Made by a program: the position numbers and the translations under genes. Below, one piece after another: positions 22,657-29,077 of a DNA stretch of 30,303 bases. Below the pieces are notes generated by a model. That model had not been told where the DNA came from. It ran no database searches and was given only the letters and a program-made list of their open reading frames with translations. The stretch lies in assembly GCA_937995745.1 (NCBI GenBank), contig CALKIU010000057.1, positions 1-30,303 on the forward strand, in the 5' to 3' direction. The DNA comes from an uncultured Bacillaceae bacterium (GTDB lineage: Bacteria; Bacillota; Bacilli; Bacillales; Cytobacillaceae). Every line of letters begins with the position of its first letter. Within the stretch, counting starts at the first letter, position 1.

Positions 22657-24720
22657 TCAGTTCATTTTTTCAATTTTAACGGCGCAAGCTTTAAATTCCG
22701 CCGTTCCGGAAATCGGATCGTATTCGTTAATGGTTAACACATTGGTGGGCACATCTCTCCAGTGAAAACTCATAAACACAAGACCGGGTTTGACCTTATC
22801 GGTTACTTTGGCAGGCACCCGGACTGAACCGCGCCGTGACGACACTGTCACCATTTCCCCGTCTTCTAAGCCGAGACGCGCGGCGTCATCGGGATGAATA
22901 TCGACTGTTTCATGCGTCTGCTTAATCTTAATGCCTTCCTGATAATAGCGGGTTTGGGTATGCGTATTATACGCTTCGTACCTTCTCCCTGTCGTCAGCA
23001 CGAACGGATATTCTTCATCCGGTTCTTCCACGGGCGGAGTATAATCGACGGGAATAAAAGAAGCCCGTTTTTCCCCGGCTCCTTCCGGGCGGTAAAACCG
23101 TTCATGGAGCACGAAAGTTCCCGGATGGTTCAGGTCCGGACAAGGATAATGCAGCGAATATTCTTTGTCCAGTCTTTCATATGTCATGCCGCCGTACATC
23201 TCATGGGCGAGCAGACGGATTTCGTCCCAAATTTGTTCACTGTTCTCATAATTCATTTCATATCCCATCAAAGTGGACAGCTCGCACAAAATCTCCCAGT
23301 CTTCTTTTACGTGCGGATGGGCGTCAACCGCTTTTCTCACCCGCTGAACGCGCCTGTCCGTATTCGTGTAGGTTCCTTCCACCTCGCCCCATGATTTGGC
23401 CGGCAAAACGACATCGGCCATTTCGGCGGTTTCGGTCAGGAAGATATCCTGCACGATCATTAAATCGAGATTTTCCAACAATTTGCGCGTATGGTTCATA
23501 TGAACATCGGCCATGAGCGGATTTTCGCCGATAATGTATAGAGCTTTGACCTCGCCTTTTTCCATCCGTTCAAACGTTCTCGTCTGCGTGTCGCCCGCGT
23601 TGGGATTCAGTTTAACACCCCAATGGTCTTCAAACCGTTTCCGGTATTTGTCATCCGCCAGCGGAAACGCGCCGGGCAATTGGTTCGGCAGACAACCCAT
23701 ATCCCCCGCGCCTTGCACATTGTTCTGTCCGCGCAATGGCATGATGCCGTTTCCTTTCCTGCCGATATGTCCGGTCAAGAGGGCCAGATTGGCAATGTCA
23801 AAGACGTTGTTCACCCCGCAATGGTGCTCGGTGATGCCTAACGTGTAGGCAATCATGGCGTTTTCCGCCGTCGCGTATTCACGGGCGGCGGCGACAATAT
23901 CTTCCGGATTCAGGCCCGTAATCTTGGCCGCAAACTCCGGTGTATAGGCGGCAACTTTCTCTTTCAGTTTCTCAAAATCGTCCGTATTTTTCCGGACCCA
24001 CTCCTCATCGTAAAGTCGTTCTTGAATAATGACATGCATCATGCCGTTCAACAGGGCGATATCCGAACCGACTTCCAGTTGCAAATGCCGGTGGGAAAAT
24101 TTCACCATATCAATTTTCCGCGGATCAACCACGATGATTTTCAGGCCTGAACGGACAGCCTTCTTCATCCGATTGGCAATGATCGGGTGAGCCTCAGTGG
24201 TGTTGGAACCCATTAACAGCAGCACATCGCTATTCTCAAAATCTTCCAAGGTATTTGTTGGAAATCCACTTCCAAATACTGTTGCCAGACCGGCAACGCT
24301 CGGAGCATGTCAAGTTCGGTTGCAGCCGTCGATATTGTTGCTGCCGATGACGGCACGCATAAATTTTTGTGTAATATAATTGGATTCGTTCGTTGTCCGC
24401 GCGCAGGCAAACATCGCAATGGAATCCGGACCCCATTTTTCCTTAAAAAAGGACAGCCGATCAGCAATAAAGTTTAATGCTTCCTCCCAGGAGACTTTCG
24501 TAAGGACGCCGTTTTTTCTCAACAAAGGATGTTTCAAGCGTTCTTTGGCATGAACATATTTATAGGCAAAAGCGCCTTTAATGCATGTTTGCCCTTTGTT
24601 GACGGGAGCGTCTTTATCCCCTCTGACTCTGATGATTTCGTTGTCCTTTACATCCAATATGAGTCCGCAGCCGGTGCCGCAATAGCCGCAGACAGTTTTC
24701 ACCTGTTTTGTAGGCTCCAT
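22657..24720 (-). CDS. fdhF: Selenocysteine-containing formate dehydrogenase, FdhF type (in-frame TGA read as Sec)
   Basis: The reading frame is continuous for 687 residues if the TGA at 24310-24312 is read as selenocysteine (Sec137). Before it lie the [4Fe-4S] cysteines C11, C14, C18 and C46 (CGYCGTGC, QTCIKG). Directly after it comes HAPSVAGL, the catalytic U-H-x-P-S-V-A-G-L context of E. coli FdhF. The remaining FdhF landmarks follow without a break: GSNTTEAHPI, RGQNNVQGAGDMG, GENPLMADV and VLPAKSWGE. The frame after the TGA is the same as before it, and the length is close to FdhF (715 aa). A SECIS-like hairpin follows. The enzyme would oxidise formate (or run in reverse) at a molybdopterin-Sec centre. 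The start at 24720 follows GGGGGCGATTGCAG; the TTG at 24726 is too close. The electron partner is unknown; no hydrogenase, fdhD or sel genes are in view. Confidence 0.9.
24281..24297 (-). promoter_or_regulatory. Bacterial SECIS-like hairpin
   Basis: On the minus strand GTTGCC-GGTCT-GGCAAC is a perfect 6-bp stem with a GGTCT apical loop. The loop begins 18 nt after the TGA, the same distance and the same loop as I recall for E. coli fdhF. This is the SelB recognition element expected inside the coding sequence. Confidence 0.85.
24310..24312 (-). other. Selenocysteine codon (TGA)
   Basis: The in-frame TGA falls between GCNRT and HAPSVAGL. Homologues place Sec or Cys at this exact position as a molybdenum ligand. 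Confidence 0.88.
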
Positions 24721-24772
24721 CTGCAATCGCCCCCATTTATGTGATAATCATTTGCTTTTTAATGGCTTGAAA

Positions 24773-24801
24773 ATTTTATCAAAAAAACTCCCAGTAAACA
24801 A
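24773..24801 (-). promoter_or_regulatory. Candidate sigma-A promoter of the formate dehydrogenase gene
   Basis: On the minus strand TTGTTT (24796-24801) and TAAAAT (24773-24778) are 17 bases apart. A palindrome-like TGATTATCACA lies just downstream and holds one FNR half-site (TCACA), but the other half is poor. Confidence 0.5.
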
Positions 24802-24885
24802 CTATTCATTATATATTTTACAAATTATATTCATGGCTTCGCATTTAAATACTGAAAAAATTGTTAAAATGAACAAAAAAATCCG

Positions 24886-24914
24886 TTCACTTTTTATTTT
24901 TTCAAGTATATACT
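24886..24914 (+). promoter_or_regulatory. Candidate sigma-A promoter of the YhfH-like gene
   Basis: TTCACT (24886-24891), a 17-base spacer and TATACT (24909-24914) precede the gene by about 55 bp. A 5-bp inverted repeat TGAAC/GTTCA (24870-24874, 24885-24889) overlaps the -35. Confidence 0.55.
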
Positions 24915-24968
24915 GTACTATAACAGATTAGCATTTTTCATTCTGTGATATAAAAAGGAGGAATTCAC

Positions 24969-25106
24969 ATGGCGCAAAAGCCTGTAAAGGTTCTTGACAA
25001 ACTGTCGGAAAAAATCTGTGTTGAGTGCGGGCAAGTGATTAAAGAACAAGTTGAGTCATATTTTATGGAATGCGACCGTTGTCTCGCCAAAAAAGTCGCC
25101 GATTAA
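24969..25106 (+). CDS. YhfH-like small zinc-ribbon protein
   Basis: This 45-residue protein starts with MAQKPVKVLDKLSEK. It carries two Cys pairs, CVECG and CDRC, about 25 residues apart, which suggests one zinc site. Size and motif layout match the B. subtilis YhfH family, whose function is unknown. AAAAAGGAGG lies seven bases before the ATG. It is transcribed away from the FDH gene and ends before a bidirectional terminator. Confidence 0.75.
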   Translation: MAQKPVKVLDKLSEKICVECGQVIKEQVESYFMECDRCLAKKVAD

Positions 25107-25584
25107 TCTCTTTGTAGAGCGCAGCGGTTTATGAGATATAAAGCGGACAGCGGCTCTATGCCCCCTTCCCGGCGAATTCACCGGCAATCAGGCATTTTGA
25201 CGATTAAATATTGATTTCACAAAGTGACAGGTGAAATGATTTGAAGAAAGGACGAAGCTTATTTTTTTATTTTACCATTTTATTATATTACAAAAAAATG
25301 CTCCGGATGACCGGAGCTTTTTTGTGCTTATTTTTTCCGAAAGCCAAAACGGATGAGGCACGGCTATCGGGGAGTTTTGCATTCACCGCGGGCAAATGAC
25401 CCGATGGGCAAAAAGCCTGAAATTCGATTTTTGCCTTAAAAATGTGCTTACTGTTTGCACAGAAAACAACATAGAAACAAAAATTCAAACCTTTTGTTGA
25501 AAATTCCGTTATAAAAATCCATGTTCCCTTTCAAGGAAAACGTTGAAACTGAAAGCCAAGCAGAATCAAATACAATAAAAGTTG
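25107..25584. other. Intergenic region between the YhfH-like and YdjO-like genes
   Basis: About 480 bases without a convincing gene. It contains the bidirectional hairpin at 25290-25307. The rest is AT-rich with no repeat or RNA motif I recognise. Confidence 0.5.
25283..25314. terminator. Bidirectional terminator
   Basis: The stem GCTCCGG/CCGGAGC (25290-25307) with a 4-nt loop is flanked by AAAAAAAT on the left and TTTTTTTG on the right. It can end both the YhfH-like transcript and minus-strand transcripts from the YdjO-like side. Confidence 0.85.
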
Positions 25585-25782
25585 TTATGAATCGATAATT
25601 TGGGGAAGCTCCCTGATTTCTTGGACAGTGTCGTGGCCGCAAAGGGGGCATTTTAAGTCATCCGTTGCAAATTCTTCCCTCATCCAACCGTTGCAATTTC
25701 CGGATGAACAAACATAAACCACCGTGTTTGCGAGAACTCTATCAGGCTGATCCGCCTGCCCTTTTCTAATAAAAATCCCCAT
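25585..25782 (-). CDS. YdjO-like small zinc-ribbon protein (cold-inducible family)
   Basis: This 65-residue protein has VYVCSSGNCNGWMREEFATDD followed by CPLCG, a four-Cys zinc ribbon that matches the YdjO family (about 69 aa in B. subtilis; cold-inducible, function unknown). AAGGAGGG lies only two or three bases before the ATG, a short spacing. It follows the YozQ-like gene after 38 bp and may be co-transcribed with it. Confidence 0.75.
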   Translation of the reverse strand: MGIFIRKGQADQPDRVLANTVVYVCSSGNCNGWMREEFATDDLKCPLCGHDTVQEIRELPQIIDS

Positions 25783-25820
25783 TCCCTCCTTGATGTTCCT
25801 TTTTCCCGATAAAAACTTTT

Positions 25821-26012
25821 TTAATCCGCCTGCTTTCTGTTCTTGCCGCCGGCTTTTACTAACTTGTCAATTTCCCCTTCCATGTAGGCATGATTCACTT
25901 GCTCGTGGGTCGCAGCCAACCCCGACGGCAAATCATCAACATGGTTTCCCAATTCCGGTTGGTAATATGTGTCCGCTATGTTGGCGCTGTCGTCATGTCG
26001 CTTCTTTTTCAT
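25821..26012 (-). CDS. YozQ-like (DUF4025) small protein
   Basis: This 63-residue hydrophilic protein contains DLPSGLAATHEQVNHAYMEGEID, the core of the YozQ/DUF4025 family, with a basic C-terminus. The function is unknown. AAGGGAGATTACAT precedes the ATG. The transcript probably continues into the YdjO-like gene. Confidence 0.75.
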   Translation of the reverse strand: MKKKRHDDSANIADTYYQPELGNHVDDLPSGLAATHEQVNHAYMEGEIDKLVKAGGKNRKQAD

Positions 26013-26116
26013 ATGTAATCTCCCTTCAAGAAATTGTTCTTTCTAGGCATATCTTTTGCTATTAAGTCTTTTTCATGCCCGAAAAAGCATCTTTTCGCTT
26101 AAAAAGTTAAAAGGAA

Positions 26117-26141
26117 AAAACCTGCAATAACAGCAGGTTTT
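26117..26141 (-). terminator. Terminator of the YjcZ-like genes
   Basis: The stem AAAACCTGC/GCAGGTTTT with a 7-nt loop is followed on the minus strand by TTTTTTCC. Confidence 0.8.
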
Positions 26142-26166
26142 AACAGCCCTTTCCTTTCTATCATTT

Positions 26167-26301
26167 TTACAGCCAAGCTGCTCCGACGATGATTAAAAGA
26201 ATAAACAAAACAACGATCAGCACAAAGCCGCCGGCTCCGTATCCGTAACCGCCCGGATAGCCGTAGCCGTATCCGCAAAACGGTCCGTATCCGCCCATCA
26301 T
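26167..26301 (-). CDS. YjcZ family sporulation protein (Gly/Tyr-rich, one membrane helix)
   Basis: This 44-residue protein begins MMGGYGPFCGYGYGY. It ends with a single hydrophobic helix (FVLIVVLFILLIIVGAAWL), the hallmark of YjcZ-type spore proteins. AGGAGGTGG precedes the double ATG. A second, shorter copy of the same type lies 30 bp upstream, and the two are likely co-transcribed. Function is unknown; the family is associated with sporulation in Bacillus. Confidence 0.83.
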   Translation of the reverse strand: MMGGYGPFCGYGYGYPGGYGYGAGGFVLIVVLFILLIIVGAAWL

Positions 26302-26331
26302 TCCACCTCCTCCTTTTCTTTTCCGTTCACA

Positions 26332-26439
26332 TCAGTACCAGCCGCCAACATACGCGGCTCCAACAATGATTAACAAGATAAACAGCACTACGATGAGAGC
26401 AAATCCTCCTGCGTAGCCGTAGCCTGTTCCTCCGCCCAT
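26332..26439 (-). CDS. YjcZ family sporulation protein, second copy
   Basis: This 35-residue protein has a shorter Gly/Tyr head (MGGGTGYGYAGG) and almost the same helix as its neighbour (FALIVVLFILLIIVGAAY), ending VGGWY. AGGAGGTGGTGCAA precedes the ATG. It is probably a tandem duplicate of the neighbouring gene that has diverged in the head. Confidence 0.83.
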   Translation of the reverse strand: MGGGTGYGYAGGFALIVVLFILLIIVGAAYVGGWY

Positions 26440-26848
26440 TTGCACCACCTCCTGCTTCTACCGGTATTTTATGACGGGACAGTTTGTCCTGAATGGGCGG
26501 AATAAGGAACTGCCGGGGAAAAATCGTCTTTAAGAGGGAATATGGGCATTTTTTCAAACAATGAACCGCCGCCACAGGGACGGGGGCCATTTTTTCACAA
26601 AAAAACTGTCTCAAAAACATTTGAGACAGTGAATGTTCCATATTCATTGACTCGTATAAAGCATGACCAACAAAGAAGTTTCTCAAAAGCTCTTATTTTT
26701 CTGACACGGTACGGTAAGCCGGCTCCTTCCCGCTCCAAAAACCGGATATGAGAATTTATGATGGACATATCATTGCGATCATCAACGACCTAAGAAAAGA
26801 AATCAAAGTTGAGATATAGTTTCAACCGGGGCGGGTGCATGGAGCGCA
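26440..26848. other. Gene-poor stretch with a strong hairpin and a short remnant-like ORF
   Basis: It contains the hairpin at 26605-26630 and an ORF of 23 codons at 26748-26819 (plus strand, MRIYDGHIIAII then NDLRKEIKVEI) without a good ribosome site. That ORF could be a broken gene end. No IS ends or direct repeats are visible. Confidence 0.4.
26598..26630 (-). terminator. Terminator, minus direction
   Basis: A perfect 11-bp stem ACTGTCTCAAA/TTTGAGACAGT with an AACA loop is followed on the minus strand by TTTTTTTG. The nearest minus-strand gene upstream of it is the 44-residue ORF at 26849-26983, about 220 bp away. Confidence 0.8.
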
Positions 26849-26983
26849 TTAATTTGCGGGGGATGAAAGTTTTTCTTCCTTTTCCAAAAGAAAAATGTAA
26901 TGCGATTTTGGTTTTGTAAAACTAATCTTAATCCCGGCTTTCTTTAATCGGTTAACAAGTTCAATCAGCTCTTCCTTTGCCAT
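26849..26983 (-). CDS. Hypothetical 44-residue protein
   Basis: It starts MAKEELIELVNRLKKAGIKI, continues FTKPKSHYIFLLEKEE and ends LSSPAN. AAAAGGGG lies seven bases before the ATG. The pattern suggests one amphipathic helix and a short beta hairpin. I do not recognise the family. The good ribosome site and coding-like codon use make it a likely real small gene. Confidence 0.55.
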   Translation of the reverse strand: MAKEELIELVNRLKKAGIKISFTKPKSHYIFLLEKEEKLSSPAN

Positions 26984-27030
26984 CAAAAAACCCCTTTTGC
27001 CTCACTGAAATTCGTTTCCTTTTCCGGATC

Positions 27031-27060
27031 GCGGAACCTCAATTCGCGGAACCTTAATTC
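27031..27060. repeat. Tandem 15-bp repeat
   Basis: GCGGAACCTCAATTC (27031-27045) is followed directly by GCGGAACCTTAATTC (27046-27060), 14 of 15 identical. It lies about 50 bp upstream of the start of the 44-residue ORF and could be part of its promoter. Confidence 0.6.
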
Positions 27061-27161
27061 AAAGTAATGACTGCTTGTAAGTAATAATTCTTGATAAGAA
27101 ACGAAATTCCTTTATTTTTTCCAAATTAAATTGAAAAATGAAAAGAAATTCCCCATTTAAA

Positions 27162-27192
27162 AAGACGCGCAGCAGGAAGAGCCACCTGCTGC
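27162..27192 (-). terminator. Terminator of the small basic protein gene
   Basis: The stem GCAGCAGG/CCTGCTGC (27169-27192, 8-nt loop) is followed on the minus strand by GCGTCTTTTTAAA. Confidence 0.7.
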
Positions 27193-27198
27193 ATATCC

Positions 27199-27348
27199 TC
27201 ATTTCGATTCGAGGCTGTTTCTTGTTTTTGTTTTCTTGCGCGCCGAGGAAACGCTCCTTCCGTCAAATTCCTCTGTTGTCGTTCCCTGGCCCGCCACTTG
27301 CGGGGAAGACAATCCGGACGTGGACGGGTCTTTTTTGGTCCTTTTCAT
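27199..27348 (-). CDS. Small basic protein, possibly a minor acid-soluble spore protein
   Basis: This 49-residue, hydrophilic protein begins MKRTKKDPSTSGLSSPQVAG and continues QGTTTEEFDGRSVSSARKKTK. Its composition (Ser, Thr, Gln, Lys; no Cys or Trp) and the GQG...EEF pattern faintly recall minor spore proteins such as SspO, but I cannot place it firmly. GGGGAGGTGACGGCAAC precedes the ATG, and terminators lie on both sides, so it is a single-gene transcript. Confidence 0.6.
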   Translation of the reverse strand: MKRTKKDPSTSGLSSPQVAGQGTTTEEFDGRSVSSARKKTKTRNSLESK

Positions 27349-27411
27349 GTTGCCGTCACCTCCCCTTTTGGATTCCCAAAATAGCTTTCCCTCTTCGGAT
27401 GCAGATCAGAC

Positions 27412-27447
27412 AAAAAAAGAGAGAGGAAGTTTTTTACATCCTCTCTC
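27412..27447 (-). terminator. Terminator of the DacF-type gene
   Basis: The stem GAGAGAGGA/TCCTCTCTC (27419-27447, 11-nt loop) is followed on the minus strand by TTTTTTTG. Confidence 0.88.
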
Positions 27448-27461
27448 CTTCCGATACACCT

Positions 27462-28604
27462 TTACACGGACTTGTTCCGCATCCTTCTTTTAAAGGAAAC
27501 ATAACCTGTGACGGCCATTATGGCGAGCATAAGAAGAACAGTGTTCATGCTTAATATGCCGGGAAGTTCATCTGAATCTGCGGATAAAGCATTTTGTTCA
27601 ACAGGTTTTAAAGGAACGGTTTGAATCACTTTGTTTTCGCTGTTCCTGATTTCCAGCTGGCCGTTTTCACCGACTTCTGCGGTCATTCCGCGTATGTCTT
27701 CCGTTACGGCCACGTCTTGGTCTACGGTATATACCTTGCCGTCCTTTTCAAATTCTTGTCCTTTCGGAATAACGGTTGTGCGATAATTGGTAAAACCGTA
27801 TTCCAAGAGTTTCATCGTGTCTTCATACATATGGTTTTTGACATCAGCCTTTAAAACGATCGCCGTTAAACGGATATCTCCGGATTCAGCCGTTGTGGCC
27901 AATGTGTGTCTCGATTGATTTACGAATCCGGTTTTCCCTCCCGTGATTTCCCATTGGAAAGGAATTTCACCTTTCAATAATTTATGATGGGTAACAAGGG
28001 TCGTTTTCCAAGCTTCCGCTTCCCACGGAAGGTATTTGATTCCAAATATTTCCCTGAAAACGGGATTTTTCATCGCGTAGTTCGTGATGGCAGCCAAATC
28101 GGCGGCTGTCGTGTAATGGTTTTCATCAAACAATCCGTGAGCGTTGACAAAATGAGTGTTTTGAACCCCGATTTGATTTCTCAAATATTTGTTTATCTTT
28201 TTGGAAAATTCTTCTTCACTGCCGTGCAAATGTTCGGCAATGGCCGTGGAAGCATCATTGCCGGAGTTGACCATCATCCCCTGAATCAATTGCTTTAAAG
28301 GCATTGTTTCGTCTTTCATCAAGTACACTCTTGAACCTTCTTCGGTAACAGCATTCCAGCTGGCTGTCACCATATCTTCGAGATTTCCTTTTTCAATGGC
28401 GTAAATGGCCGTGGCAATTTTTGTCAAGCTTGCCGGATACATTTTCTGCTGGCTGTTTTTTTCATATAGAACGGCTCCTGTATCCGTATCAACTAAAATA
28501 GCCGCCTCACTGAACAATTTTAAATCAGCCTTTTCTGCATATACAGTAACAGTTCCCGGCAACAAAGCAAAGATAAACAAAATGCCCCATAAAAGTTTCT
28601 TCAT
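27462..28604 (-). CDS. D-alanyl-D-alanine carboxypeptidase, peptidase S11 (DacF/DacA type)
   Basis: This 380-residue low-molecular-weight PBP has a signal sequence ending near AEKAD. The S11 motifs are all present: SLTK (Ser59), SGN (Ser114, VNSGNDAS) and KTG (ITGGKTGF). The C-terminal beta domain is followed by a membrane helix (MNTVLLMLAIMAVTGYVSF) and a basic tail, so it is anchored from the C-terminus outside the cell. It removes the terminal D-Ala of peptidoglycan stem peptides. AAGGTG lies about eight bases before the ATG at 28604. It differs from the S13-type enzyme elsewhere in the window and has its own terminator. DacF is the more likely subtype by length; DacA is possible. Confidence 0.88.
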   Translation of the reverse strand: MKKLLWGILFIFALLPGTVTVYAEKADLKLFSEAAILVDTDTGAVLYEKNSQQKMYPASLTKIATAIYAIEKGNLEDMVTASWNAVTEEGSRVYLMKDETMPLKQLIQGMMVNSGNDASTAIAEHLHGSEEEFSKKINKYLRNQIGVQNTHFVNAHGLFDENHYTTAADLAAITNYAMKNPVFREIFGIKYLPWEAEAWKTTLVTHHKLLKGEIPFQWEITGGKTGFVNQSRHTLATTAESGDIRLTAIVLKADVKNHMYEDTMKLLEYGFTNYRTTVIPKGQEFEKDGKVYTVDQDVAVTEDIRGMTAEVGENGQLEIRNSENKVIQTVPLKPVEQNALSADSDELPGILSMNTVLLMLAIMAVTGYVSFKRRMRNKSV

Positions 28605-28631
28605 TGCTGCACACCTTACTTTTGTTTTCAA

Positions 28632-29077
28632 TCATAAAAGATTGTAACAAAAATAGCCGACAAATAGTGACAAAGTCCGTATTTGTTAAGGAATTGATAA
28701 ATTTCACCCATTTTTAGGGATTTTACCGGCTTTAAATTAATGAAATTTTCGACCCGTTTTTTTGGGGTTGGTGTAACCAAAAAACACCTCTATGAATTGA
28801 AATGTTATTTTGCTATATTTAACAGGCTTCTATTTTCTTTTTTATATTGTATATAACAGCAAAAATCATATGAAACAGTTATAATACAGTTTTTAAAACA
28901 AAATATTTTAAAAAGAAAAAATTTGAAAAAAATCAGCTGATAAACCTTGATTTTACAATATGTTCACAAAAAGTTCACATTAATGTGATCTGTTTCACAC
29001 AACATCTGTTATAATCTAATTGTAAATAATTGTACTAACTGTTACATTATATTCTAAAAATATAAGAGGTGTGGAAA
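28632..29077. other. Divergent promoter region of the DacF-type gene and pflB
   Basis: About 445 AT-rich bases. On the left is an extended -10 for the carboxypeptidase gene (TGTTACAAT on the minus strand, -10 at 28641-28646). On the right is the FNR-type box and the promoter of pflB. The middle shows no gene. Confidence 0.5.
28975..28999 (+). promoter_or_regulatory. FNR/CRP-type box overlapping a second palindrome, upstream of pflB
   Basis: TGTGATCTGTTTCACA (28984-28999) is a perfect TGTGA-N6-TCACA, the Bacillus Fnr consensus. It shares its left TGTGA with the perfect palindrome TCACATTAATGTGA (28975-28988), whose centre is 10 bp further upstream. TATAAT lies at 29010-29015, but the exact start site is uncertain. 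Confidence 0.65.

Noticed and set aside
24249..24312. Formate dehydrogenase as a frameshifted or nonsense pseudogene
   Set aside because: The frame is the same before and after the TGA, all family motifs are intact, and a SECIS hairpin follows; recoding explains everything.
24718..24760. FNR box upstream of the formate dehydrogenase gene
   Set aside because: Only the TCACA half is present; the partner half differs at three or more positions and lies downstream of the predicted start site.
25107..25280. Structured RNA after the YhfH-like gene
   Set aside because: Possible pairing of TAGAGC with GCTCTA does not extend into a stable stem, and no riboswitch core is visible.
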